Source: JBKCUI01 sp052161605
GTDB taxonomy: Bacteria; Planctomycetota; Planctomycetia; Pirellulales; Pirellulaceae
DNA length: 64,000 nucleotides
Strand: one strand, 5' to 3'
Assembly: GCA_052161605.1 (NCBI GenBank)
Contig: CP197409.1
Below the pieces are notes generated by a model. It was not told where the DNA came from, ran no database searches, and saw nothing but the letters and a program-made list of their open reading frames with translations. Made by a program: the position numbers and the translations under genes. How positions within the stretch are numbered: the stretch's first letter is position 1; each line of letters opens with the position of its first letter. Positions 26,500 through 34,711 of the stretch are shown piece by piece.

Positions 26500-29400
26500 A
26501 TGCGAACTGTTACGTTGATCACCCAAATAGCAGCTTTTTCCTCGCTGCTCGCAATTGCTCCTTGCGCCTCTAGCATGGCTGCCACGTTCGGTAACGAACC
26601 GGAACCACCCTACAAGCCAGCCCGAGACCTTTCCGTTCGCGAACCTAAAACACCCGAAGCAGAGTTCGGACTCACAATTCGCTCCACGCCGCATCGAAGC
26701 CCCGAACAAGAACTGGCTGGCTTTCACGTCCCCCAAGGCTTTGTGGTCGACTTGATTGCCTCGGAACCCACTATCCTCAAGCCGCTAAATCTGGCGTTCG
26801 ATCGAAAAAATCGACTGTGGGTTACACAAACGCAGCAGTACCCATTCCCTACCAAGGAAGGGGAAGAGCCCAAGGACTCCATTATCGTTCTGGAAGATAA
26901 CGATGGGGACGGGACTTTCGAATCCTCCAAGATTTTTGCAACTGGCCTCAATATTCCCATCGGCATCCTACCGGTCGACGATGGAGCGATCTGCTTTTCC
27001 ATCCCGCATATCTGGCATCTAAAGGATACGACCGGGGATGGCGTTTGCGATGAACGCTCGATCCTCTACGGACCATTCGATACTACCCGCGACACGCACG
27101 GCATGGTCAACTCGCTCCGCGATGGTGGCGATGGCTGGATCTACGCTTGCCACGGGTTTAACAATCAATCGGTCGTCAAAGGCAAAGACGGTCACGAGGT
27201 CTCGATGACTTCAGGCAACATCTTTCGGTTCCGCCTAGACGGCAGCCGGATTGAACTCTACACCCAAGGCCAAGTGAACCCGTTCGGCATGACGCGCGAT
27301 GCGTACAGCAACTGGTTCACTGCGGATTGCCATAGCAAGCCGATTTCACAACTCATACGCGGCGGTTGCTACCCCAGCTTTGGTCGCCCCGATGACGGGC
27401 TGGGTTTTGTGCCAGACATGATGGATCACCTGCACGGCAGCACGGCGATCGCGGGGCTAGCTCATACTGCGGATTCCCGTTTCCCCGTCGAGATGGCGCA
27501 CCAGTTTGTCAGCGGCAACGTCATGACCTGTCGCATCAACCGCAATCAATTGGTCTACCAAGGTGCTTCCGCAAAAGCTGTCGAGTGCACCGATCTTCTC
27601 ACGAGCGAGGATTCTTGGTTTCGTCCCGTTGACTTGGTCTTTGGTCCCGATGGGCATTTGTACGTTGCCGACTTTTACAACAAAATCATTGGACATTACG
27701 AGGTTCCACTAGACCACCCAGACCGGGATCGGACCAGCGGCCGCATCTGGCGAATTCGCTGGACAGGCGAAAACGCACTTTCTCCGTCTCGCTTGGTCTC
27801 CTCAAGAAAGCCTGATGCCCTCGAAAAGCTTGCCTCTCTAGACCTGAGCGATTCCGCCAACGCTTTCACCTGGATCCGCGCTGTCGATGCTGCGAGCGAA
27901 CAAGCAAACGCCACGACCGTAAAATGGCTGATCGAACAATCGGAGTTGGTGTCTCAAGCCAACGATCCCGTTCTCAATCAAGCGTACCTGATCTCGCTGC
28001 GTCGATCGATTCGCAATGCCAAGCAGAACGCCGAAGAGGAGGTCTTGCAGATCATTCGCAGCTTTTCCATGAAAGGTAACAATCCCCAACAGCTAGCCCT
28101 TCTCAAGGTTCTGCCATCGGTCGGCGACACCCAGTACGTGGCATCGCTGCTCGATCTGGTTAAGTCGCGGCAGACATCCGGCTTGATGAATCAGTCTGAG
28201 ATCTCAGTTGTCCTGGATCAATTGGCAAGCGTTGTAGACGAGGCCAATATGCTTAGCTACATCCAGTTGATGGTCGAGTCACTCGATGCTAACTCAGCGT
28301 CAAGCGTGAATCTCGTTGCCGATCGTGTTCAGCAATTGATGAAGCTGCAACGGGACCGATTGGGAACAATCTCGCCAACTCTCAAGCAATATGCTTCGCA
28401 GGTCTTCGCTCGGCTTGAAAAGTCCTTAACAAGTGCAGCGGAAGTCAAGACTGTATCCAGCTGGATTCCCTCTAGCCCGACCAACGATCGGCGAAATTGG
28501 CCCATTCAAATGCGGTCTCGCGAAGCAGGGAATAACGAAACCAAGCCTGTTCCCGTTTTCAGCAGCTTCCCACTCGGGGAGCCGTATGTCGGTAGTTGGA
28601 CGACTGCTCCATTTGCAGCTCCGAGTTCTTTGAGCTTTGTCGTGTGCGGTCATAATGCACTGCCGAGTGAACCGGACACGCAACTCAATTTCGTCCGCTT
28701 ATGGGCATGGGACCGGCAATCGGGTGAACGTCGCGAGATTCGGCGTGCCTATCCGCCGCGTAGCGACATCGCGAAAGAGGTTCGTTGGGATCTGCGGGAC
28801 GTTCAAGGCGAAATGGTGGCCCTGGAGATTGTGGACCAGGATCGGAACGGCAGCTACGCATGGATTGCGGCGGGAGACTTTAGTATGCCCGAACTCAATC
28901 ACTCCCCTGTTCGCGAATCAGTCGATCGCTTACTAGCCATTGGAGAAATGCTGACAGCCTCCGAATTGCCCGCTGATTCACTGAAGGGGCTTCTCGGTCC
29001 AGCCTCCAAACTCGACACCAAGGCCAAACTGCGATTGGCCAGAAATCAATTGGCCTCCAGTGGTGCCATGCAGATAACGCTGACGGAGTTTGCGATGGAG
29101 CAGTCTCTCTGGGATCTGGTCTCGAGTTCCCCGGTTCTAGACCTGGCGACCGATACTGGGCGAGAGGGTTGGATATCGACCGTTCAAGCTCAGAGCCAGG
29201 ATTTTTTAAAGCGACTCAATTCCGAGACACAATCTAAGCTGCTAGTGCGAATCTCGAACCTAAGGGAAGCTCCCGATCGGATTGCAGATTGGCTTGACGC
29301 TGGTTTGGTCGGCGTCGATTCGATTAAGAGCTTGCCTGCTGCATGGTGGGATTCGCTCAGTTCGGAACAAAAGGCACGCATGCAAGGGCATCGAGATCGG

Positions 29401-29883
29401 ATGTCGCAGATGGTCGACATGAGCCAAGTGGTTAAGGCGAAACTCGCAGAGGCCCGCGTCGCGAAGGTCGATGAGGCGCTGGGCAAGAAAGTGTATGCCG
29501 ACAAATGTTCCCTTTGCCATCAACTCGGTACGACCGGCAATGTACTCGGCCCTCAATTGGAGGGAGTTGGCAATCGCGGCGACGAGCGATTGTGCGAGGA
29601 CATTCTTTGGCCAGATAGGAACGTCGACGAAGCCTTTCGCGTCACGTTGTTCCTACTTACCGATGATACCACGGTGACGGGCTTGGTAACCGAGCGAACC
29701 GACAAGACGGTGACCGTTGCCGATCAAACGGGCCAAAAGCGCTCGATCTTATTGGAGGACATCGAGCAAGAAAAGCGAAGCGAGGTATCGTTAATGCCCG
29801 GCAATTTTAGTGAGACCTTGACGGCAGACGAATTGGCTTCCTTACTCGCCTTCCTCAAGCAGAGCACTCGCAAAGCCCAGTAG
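26500..29883 (+). CDS. PVC-type membrane-bound dehydrogenase-like protein with C-terminal c-type heme domain
   Basis: 1127 aa from ATG 26500, chosen because it starts a signal peptide (ending near CASSMAA); the frame extends to 26356 without a better start. An N-terminal seven- or six-bladed propeller-like domain (about 60-430) carries the planctomycete membrane-bound dehydrogenase features: FHVPQGFVVDLIASEP, NGLxxDxx-like DRKNRLWVTQT, FRPVDLVFGPDGHLYVADFY and SGRIWRIRW. A helical repeat region (430-640) and a beta domain follow. A heme site CSLCH lies near residue 1002, with the Planctomycete Paraquat-type NVLGPQLEGVG continuation. It is expected to oxidise sugars or alcohols in the periplasm and pass electrons to its own heme; the substrate is not known. 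Confidence 0.88.
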   Translation: MRTVTLITQIAAFSSLLAIAPCASSMAATFGNEPEPPYKPARDLSVREPKTPEAEFGLTIRSTPHRSPEQELAGFHVPQGFVVDLIASEPTILKPLNLAFDRKNRLWVTQTQQYPFPTKEGEEPKDSIIVLEDNDGDGTFESSKIFATGLNIPIGILPVDDGAICFSIPHIWHLKDTTGDGVCDERSILYGPFDTTRDTHGMVNSLRDGGDGWIYACHGFNNQSVVKGKDGHEVSMTSGNIFRFRLDGSRIELYTQGQVNPFGMTRDAYSNWFTADCHSKPISQLIRGGCYPSFGRPDDGLGFVPDMMDHLHGSTAIAGLAHTADSRFPVEMAHQFVSGNVMTCRINRNQLVYQGASAKAVECTDLLTSEDSWFRPVDLVFGPDGHLYVADFYNKIIGHYEVPLDHPDRDRTSGRIWRIRWTGENALSPSRLVSSRKPDALEKLASLDLSDSANAFTWIRAVDAASEQANATTVKWLIEQSELVSQANDPVLNQAYLISLRRSIRNAKQNAEEEVLQIIRSFSMKGNNPQQLALLKVLPSVGDTQYVASLLDLVKSRQTSGLMNQSEISVVLDQLASVVDEANMLSYIQLMVESLDANSASSVNLVADRVQQLMKLQRDRLGTISPTLKQYASQVFARLEKSLTSAAEVKTVSSWIPSSPTNDRRNWPIQMRSREAGNNETKPVPVFSSFPLGEPYVGSWTTAPFAAPSSLSFVVCGHNALPSEPDTQLNFVRLWAWDRQSGERREIRRAYPPRSDIAKEVRWDLRDVQGEMVALEIVDQDRNGSYAWIAAGDFSMPELNHSPVRESVDRLLAIGEMLTASELPADSLKGLLGPASKLDTKAKLRLARNQLASSGAMQITLTEFAMEQSLWDLVSSSPVLDLATDTGREGWISTVQAQSQDFLKRLNSETQSKLLVRISNLREAPDRIADWLDAGLVGVDSIKSLPAAWWDSLSSEQKARMQGHRDRMSQMVDMSQVVKAKLAEARVAKVDEALGKKVYADKCSLCHQLGTTGNVLGPQLEGVGNRGDERLCEDILWPDRNVDEAFRVTLFLLTDDTTVTGLVTERTDKTVTVADQTGQKRSILLEDIEQEKRSEVSLMPGNFSETLTADELASLLAFLKQSTRKAQ

Positions 29884-29915
29884 ATTTCCGGGGGCGGTTA
29901 GCCCGCCCCGCGAGC
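29884..29915 (+). terminator. GC-rich hairpin after the dehydrogenase gene
   Basis: A 7-bp perfect stem, GGGGCGG (29891-29897) pairing with CCGCCCC (29903-29909), with a 5-nt loop lies 8 bp after the stop. No U-tract follows, so it may be a 3'-end stabiliser rather than an intrinsic terminator. Confidence 0.4.
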
Positions 29916-29987
29916 AAACGGATCGGACGCTGGCAACTCACGCCTAGCCTGACGAAACAGTGTTGGCTAGGTATTCAGGGAAGTTTT

Positions 29988-30240
29988 TCAACCAATACTG
30001 GTCTTCCTCAACCAACACTGGTCTCCCTCAACCAATACTGGTCTCCCTCAACCAATACTGGTCTCCCTCAACCAATACTGGTCTCCCTCAACCAATACTG
30101 CTCTCCCTCAACCAATACTGCTCTCCCTCAACCAATACTGCTCTCCCTCAACCAATACTGCTCTCCCTCAACCAATACTGCTCTCCCTCAACCAATACTG
30201 CTCTCCCTCAACCGAAACTGGTGCCCTCAACCGAAACTGG
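29988..30240. repeat. 20-bp minisatellite, about 13 head-to-tail copies
   Basis: The unit is ACCAATACTGGTCTCCCTCA. The 10-mer accaatactg recurs exactly every 20 bp from 29991 to 30191, with one variant (accaacactg, 30011), then two degenerate accgaaactg copies near 30211 and 30229. The first five units carry G after the ACTG, the next six carry C, then G returns, so amplification happened in two blocks. There are no spacers, so it is not CRISPR. It fills most of the 503-bp gap (29884-30386) between the convergent dehydrogenase and DUF1598 genes. The 181-codon frame across it is an artefact of a 20-bp period. Confidence 0.95.
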
Positions 30241-30386
30241 TCTCATTGGCAGGCATCAGTTTCGGGCGGCACCCCCTTCGTTCCTCAGAGCGTTCCACAC
30301 AGGAATGAAAGCGTCACGGCAAAATCCGTGCGATGTCGCGACGCATGCCGAGGTTGATCCGGTAATTCTTCAACTGGTGTTTGCCG

Positions 30387-31790
30387 TTATTGCCAGATCT
30401 TGCCTGAGTTCTTCCAGTCCTTGGCAGCGTCGGTTCGGACCAAGCTGGCAGATGCCTTGGCGGTCGAGGCAACTTGCCAGGAATCCACCAACACACCACC
30501 ACTAGCGGAAACCACGAATCCTCGATTCGACTTCACAAAGCTGCATTGTGGGTCGAGTGCTTGAGGGATGTCGAGCTTGGCGGTCTCCACGTCAGCCGAA
30601 TCGCCTAGGATGGTAGAAAGGTCGCACGAAGCCAAGTCCTGCAAGCGGTTCGACTCGATGATTGCGGCCACTACACAGAGGTCCATAACGTTTCTCAGTT
30701 GGCCAAAAACAGGATCTTTTACCGAAAGTTCGTCTAACTTGGCGGTAAAGGTATCTGCCCACTTCTTGGCAATCGGGTCTGCTTTGCCGGCTCCCTTCAC
30801 AGATCCATCGGCGGCATAATGCTCTTGTTCAGTCAGAGTCTTGATGCCAGGGCCAGTGATTTTCCAAGCGAGTCGGTCGTCACTGTGCTCGATGGCGGTG
30901 TAATCGCACGCCATCCACCAACGAGATTGAATGTCTTTGGAAGCGGTGTTTCGCACCATATCCAGATAGCTCGGCAAACCAGCCACTGGCGGTTCGGCAA
31001 GCTTCATACCATAAAGCTTCATTTTGTAGTCCGCTGCTAAAATGATTCGAGCGATATGGCTGTCTGGGCTAACCCCTTCTAGTTTGATTTGCTGAGGCCC
31101 AAACGCTTCGCACATGGCGGCCTCTAGTCGCTTCCAATTGGTCTGGCTGGCATCGCGAACTTGGGAAAGTAGTTGATTGAGTCGTACTACCCCTTGTTCG
31201 GTGGGTTCGATCGAGACCGAGATGCCGGTTCGCTCAGCATTGTGAACGCTCTTCATCGCGTTGAGCAAATCGTCCAAGAGAACGATGGGGCGCCCCGACT
31301 TTGTTCCAACGATCGTTCCATTTGCACCGACGGTCCAAGGCTCAGATGGGCCGGAGAGGACGATATCGTTTCGCTCGGGATAGACGTAGATGTTTTCCAC
31401 TCGGGTGAGGCCACCGAGGAATAAGGTTTCTTCTGGAATCTCTGTGTTGTTCTTACGAGCTTGAGAAACCGTTTCCTGAACGTTTTTCAAGGAAATCATT
31501 CGCTTAGCCGCAGCCGCTTGCAGTTCCCCTTGAGGTCCAGCCAGGGTTTGTCGCAGCTCGGTGAGGGTTTGATTTTGATCCGCCATGGTGGCAGCTCGCA
31601 TTACGCCGTCTGCATCAATGCGAACTCCCCCAACGATGGGCTGCCTGAAAAAACCGCCCGCTTGGCCGAACGCTGACCCGCCAGCACCCAATACGCCAAT
31701 GGTGACTGCAATAGCCATCGCATGCTTTGCGACTGGGTGGTTGCCCAAGCAAATTCCCAGCGTTTGGCGGCAAAGTCTTCGAAAGCCCAT
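30387..31790 (-). CDS. Exported DUF1598 family protein
   Basis: 467 aa. CGGAG lies 8 nt before the ATG. A basic N-terminus and hydrophobic segment (AMAIAVTIGVLGAGGSAFGQ, about 24-43) form a signal peptide. The mature chain matches DUF1598: GGVRIDADGVMR, then RMISLKNVQETVSQA, LGGLTRVENIYVYPERNDIVLSGP, RPIVLLDDLLNAM, and EGVSPDSHIARIILAADYKMK. This family is found mainly in planctomycetes and has no known activity; it is predicted to be periplasmic. The 20-bp repeat block lies directly past its 3' end. It has no operon partner here and is divergent from the sigma-54 activator gene. Confidence 0.88.
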   Translation of the reverse strand: MGFRRLCRQTLGICLGNHPVAKHAMAIAVTIGVLGAGGSAFGQAGGFFRQPIVGGVRIDADGVMRAATMADQNQTLTELRQTLAGPQGELQAAAAKRMISLKNVQETVSQARKNNTEIPEETLFLGGLTRVENIYVYPERNDIVLSGPSEPWTVGANGTIVGTKSGRPIVLLDDLLNAMKSVHNAERTGISVSIEPTEQGVVRLNQLLSQVRDASQTNWKRLEAAMCEAFGPQQIKLEGVSPDSHIARIILAADYKMKLYGMKLAEPPVAGLPSYLDMVRNTASKDIQSRWWMACDYTAIEHSDDRLAWKITGPGIKTLTEQEHYAADGSVKGAGKADPIAKKWADTFTAKLDELSVKDPVFGQLRNVMDLCVVAAIIESNRLQDLASCDLSTILGDSADVETAKLDIPQALDPQCSFVKSNRGFVVSASGGVLVDSWQVASTAKASASLVRTDAAKDWKNSGKIWQ

Positions 31791-31989
31791 ACTCAGTACT
31801 CCGGTTCAGTTAGTCAGCGAGGGGTGCAAAAGAAAAGTGGTATTCCGTGGCTTCTAATTTCAAAGCACACTGTATTCTATTGTGTACGGACTCTCGACAA
31901 CTTTCCACAATTTCCGATGGAAAATGGTTGATGGATCGTCAAAAAGAATTCCGCTATCTCCGCTCTAGATTAATTTCCCTTCGCCGCAT

Positions 31990-34074
31990 ATGCAACCAAA
32001 CAGTTCGTCGGCTTATTTGATTATCCGGCAAGGAAGCCGATGGACCGACGTGTTTCGGCTCGAAAAGGAGAAGAATTTGGTGATTGGACGGGCATCTTCC
32101 AACGAAATTCCCGTGCCAGATGAGCGGTCCAGTCGCAGACATGCGGAAATTTTCTGGGAAAATGGCTGGCGAGTTCGTGACCTGGGCTCGCGAAATGGCA
32201 CCTTTGTGGATGGTGAGAAAATTTCCCAACCCAAGGATTTGCTTCCCGGCACCACGATTACCGTGGCCTCCTGCCGCATGACCTTTTCGGATTCTCTCGA
32301 GGACATCGCCCCGCCCTTGGACGCGGAAGCCTTGCCGCCAGAGACCACACAAACGGTGGAAAACGAGGTCTCCACCATCGTTCATCGGCAATCAAAGTCC
32401 GCCATTCTCGATCCCGAAGCTTTCGGAATTCCTTCTTCCCCTACGCCGGGACCAATGCGGCCAGCCAGCACCAAAACGGCCAACCCTATGGCTGTGGCTC
32501 CCAAACCGGTTGCTCTGGGTGCGTCCACCGTCAATCTGTTGCAATTGGCCTTTGAATTAGCCAAAGAAACAGACCTTTCGCGAGGTTGCGAATTCGCGCT
32601 GGAACGCTTGCTCGCCGCCACAGGTTGCCAATCGGCGGGCATTATTAAATTGACCTCCCCAACCAAAGGACATCTGGACAACCCAGGCCGATCCGTGATC
32701 GCAGCCATTCAGAAAGCAGGCAAAGCCTATCATCCCGTGTCGGATAAGTTGGCGAGTGCAGTCCTGCGAGAAGGCTCGGCCATACTTGCCCGAAACATCC
32801 AACTGGACCGAGATTTGGTCGCCTCGAATTCTTCTCTGTCGGCATCCCAAGAGAGTCACGTCCGCACCACAACTAGCGTGATCGTCGCTCCCATTCGAGC
32901 GGAATCGGACGTGATTGGCCTAGTTCATTTATACAGCCGACTCGACGAACCAGATCTGTCCCCTGAAGATCTAGAAATGACTCTCGCAGTCGCGGAAGTC
33001 CTAGCCAGGTTCATGGCGAACTTGACCAGCCGAAAGCAGCTTGAAAACCGTCTAAACCATTCCAAGTCCCGCATCCAAGAGCTCGAGTTGCAGCTCGGAC
33101 ATTCCGATGAGTGGGTTAGTGCGTCTACCGGCATGAGCCGGATTCATGAACAAGTGCTCCGGGTCGCTCCTACCAACGCTACCGTTCTGCTGCGTGGCGA
33201 AAGTGGCTCCGGAAAGGAAGTCGTGGCTCGTGCCATTCACGATGCGAGCACCAGAAGCAACGGCCCATTCATCGCTCTGAACTGCGCCGCATTGACTCCC
33301 ACTTTGCTGGAAAGCGAACTCTTCGGTCATGAAAAGGGAGCCTTTACCGGTGCTACCGAACGCAAGGCAGGAAAATTCGAACAAGCCAATGGCGGAACCA
33401 TCATGCTCGACGAACTCGGCGAGATGAGCATGGAAATCCAATCCAAGTTTCTACGAATCCTCGAGGGCAAAGCCTTTGAACGAGTCGGTGGCAGCAAACC
33501 CATCGTCGTCGACGTTCGCGTGATCGCAGCGACCAACAAAGATCTGGAACAAGCGGTCAAGGAAGGGACCTTCCGATCGGATTTGTATTTCCGGCTGCGA
33601 GTGATTGAGTTAAGAATTCCTCCACTGCGCGAGAGGCCAGAAGATGTTATGTTGCTGGCCAACCATTTCTTGCAACAGTTTCGTCAACGCTCCGGACACG
33701 GCCCTACCGGTTTCTCCGCACGGGCCATCGAAGCCATGAAAAAGTATCACTGGCCCGGAAATGTTCGAGAATTAAGAAATTGTGTCGAACGAGCCCACGT
33801 TTTGTCGGTTGGAGATAGGGCAGAACCTGAGGATCTGGCTTTGTCTTACCTACAAGTGCCCGGAATGGTAATTGATAACACGCAGACCACCATTCCCGCT
33901 CAAAACGCAACTTACCTGGAGCGGACTATCGAAGAGGTGGAGTGGGAGCACATCAAGGCGACTCTCGAGCATACGGGTGGACAAAAGAATATCGCAGCTG
34001 CTATCCTCGGGATCGAACGCTCCACGCTCGATCGCAAACTTAAGAAGATGACCTCCAACGATTCGGACCGGTGA
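31990..34074 (+). CDS. Sigma-54-dependent transcriptional activator with FHA and GAF sensory domains
   Basis: 694 aa. An N-terminal FHA domain (about 10-100; LVIGRASSNEIPV, SSRRHAEI, LGSRNGTFV) reads phosphothreonine. A Pro/Ala linker and a GAF domain (about 190-345) follow, then the AAA+ core (380-620): Walker A GESGSGKE near 402, GAFTGA near 450 (the loop that contacts sigma-54), DELGEM Walker B, and GNVRELRN. A Fis-type HTH (QKNIAAAILGIERSTLDRKL) ends the protein. There is no receiver domain, so input is by serine/threonine phosphorylation and a small ligand. It is the first gene of a likely operon with the HAD, MMPL and CYTH genes. Planctomycetes are rich in Ser/Thr kinases; the partner kinase is not in this window. 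Confidence 0.92.
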   Translation: MQPNSSSAYLIIRQGSRWTDVFRLEKEKNLVIGRASSNEIPVPDERSSRRHAEIFWENGWRVRDLGSRNGTFVDGEKISQPKDLLPGTTITVASCRMTFSDSLEDIAPPLDAEALPPETTQTVENEVSTIVHRQSKSAILDPEAFGIPSSPTPGPMRPASTKTANPMAVAPKPVALGASTVNLLQLAFELAKETDLSRGCEFALERLLAATGCQSAGIIKLTSPTKGHLDNPGRSVIAAIQKAGKAYHPVSDKLASAVLREGSAILARNIQLDRDLVASNSSLSASQESHVRTTTSVIVAPIRAESDVIGLVHLYSRLDEPDLSPEDLEMTLAVAEVLARFMANLTSRKQLENRLNHSKSRIQELELQLGHSDEWVSASTGMSRIHEQVLRVAPTNATVLLRGESGSGKEVVARAIHDASTRSNGPFIALNCAALTPTLLESELFGHEKGAFTGATERKAGKFEQANGGTIMLDELGEMSMEIQSKFLRILEGKAFERVGGSKPIVVDVRVIAATNKDLEQAVKEGTFRSDLYFRLRVIELRIPPLRERPEDVMLLANHFLQQFRQRSGHGPTGFSARAIEAMKKYHWPGNVRELRNCVERAHVLSVGDRAEPEDLALSYLQVPGMVIDNTQTTIPAQNATYLERTIEEVEWEHIKATLEHTGGQKNIAAAILGIERSTLDRKLKKMTSNDSDR

Positions 34075-34706
34075 ACCATTTGATTCCTGAACACTACTTA
34101 GATTGGATAGAATCCGCCAGCGGAATCATATTCGACTGCGATGGGACTTTGGTCGACTCGATGCCCATTCATTTCGTGGCTTGGTACCAAACGATGCAGC
34201 GCTACGGAATGGAATTGCCCGAAGATCGCTTCTACGCGCTCGGCGGTATGCCGAGTCATCGCATCATCGAGTTACTGGCTGGCGAGCAGTCGGTCGAGGT
34301 CGATGCCGTCCATGCAGCTCATGAAAAAGAGCAAACCTTTCTCGAGCATCTGCACTTATTGAAACCAATCGAACCTGTTATGGCGGTCGCTCGAGCTCAC
34401 CGCGGCCGCAAGCCGATCGCGGTAGCCAGCGGAGGTTTTCGGAAGATTATTCGTCAACAATTGGAGCTAGTTCAGTGCATCGATTGGTTCGATACAATCG
34501 TAACAGCTGAGGATACGCAACGTCACAAACCGGAACCAGATGTGTTCCTAGAAGCGGCCCGCCGACTAGGGATCGCAGCCACGGATTGCCTCGTTTTCGA
34601 AGATGCCGATTTAGGAGTCGAGGCTGCCAAACGAGCCGGAATGAGATGCATTGATGTTCGGGAATTCCACCAACCGATTCGCATTCCAATTGATTTAGGA
34701 ACTTAA
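34071..34706 (+). CDS. HAD-superfamily phosphatase (beta-phosphoglucomutase-like subfamily)
   Basis: 211 aa. The GTG start overlaps the stop of the sigma-54 activator gene (GTGA), so the two are translationally coupled. The catalytic motif FDCDGTLVDS (21-30, nucleophile Asp22 and Asp24) is followed by an alpha-helical cap (about 30-95), motif II (AVASGG), a basic RQQLE/K region, and motif III VFEDADLGVEAAKRAGM. The DxDGTLVDS pattern and cap fit the beta-PGM/phosphatase group acting on small sugar phosphates. No mutase-specific residue can be confirmed by eye, so a phosphatase is the safer call. Confidence 0.85.
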   Translation: MNHLIPEHYLDWIESASGIIFDCDGTLVDSMPIHFVAWYQTMQRYGMELPEDRFYALGGMPSHRIIELLAGEQSVEVDAVHAAHEKEQTFLEHLHLLKPIEPVMAVARAHRGRKPIAVASGGFRKIIRQQLELVQCIDWFDTIVTAEDTQRHKPEPDVFLEAARRLGIAATDCLVFEDADLGVEAAKRAGMRCIDVREFHQPIRIPIDLGT

Positions 34707-34711
34707 AGGAC

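Noticed and set aside
29988..30240. CRISPR array
   Set aside because: The repeats are directly joined with no spacers, and no cas genes are present.
29960..30505. 181-codon plus-strand frame with NQYW/NTGLPQP-type repeats
   Set aside because: It is a by-product of the 20-bp period (60 bp gives 20 codons in all three frames). It has no ribosome-binding site or family match and overlaps the DUF1598 gene.
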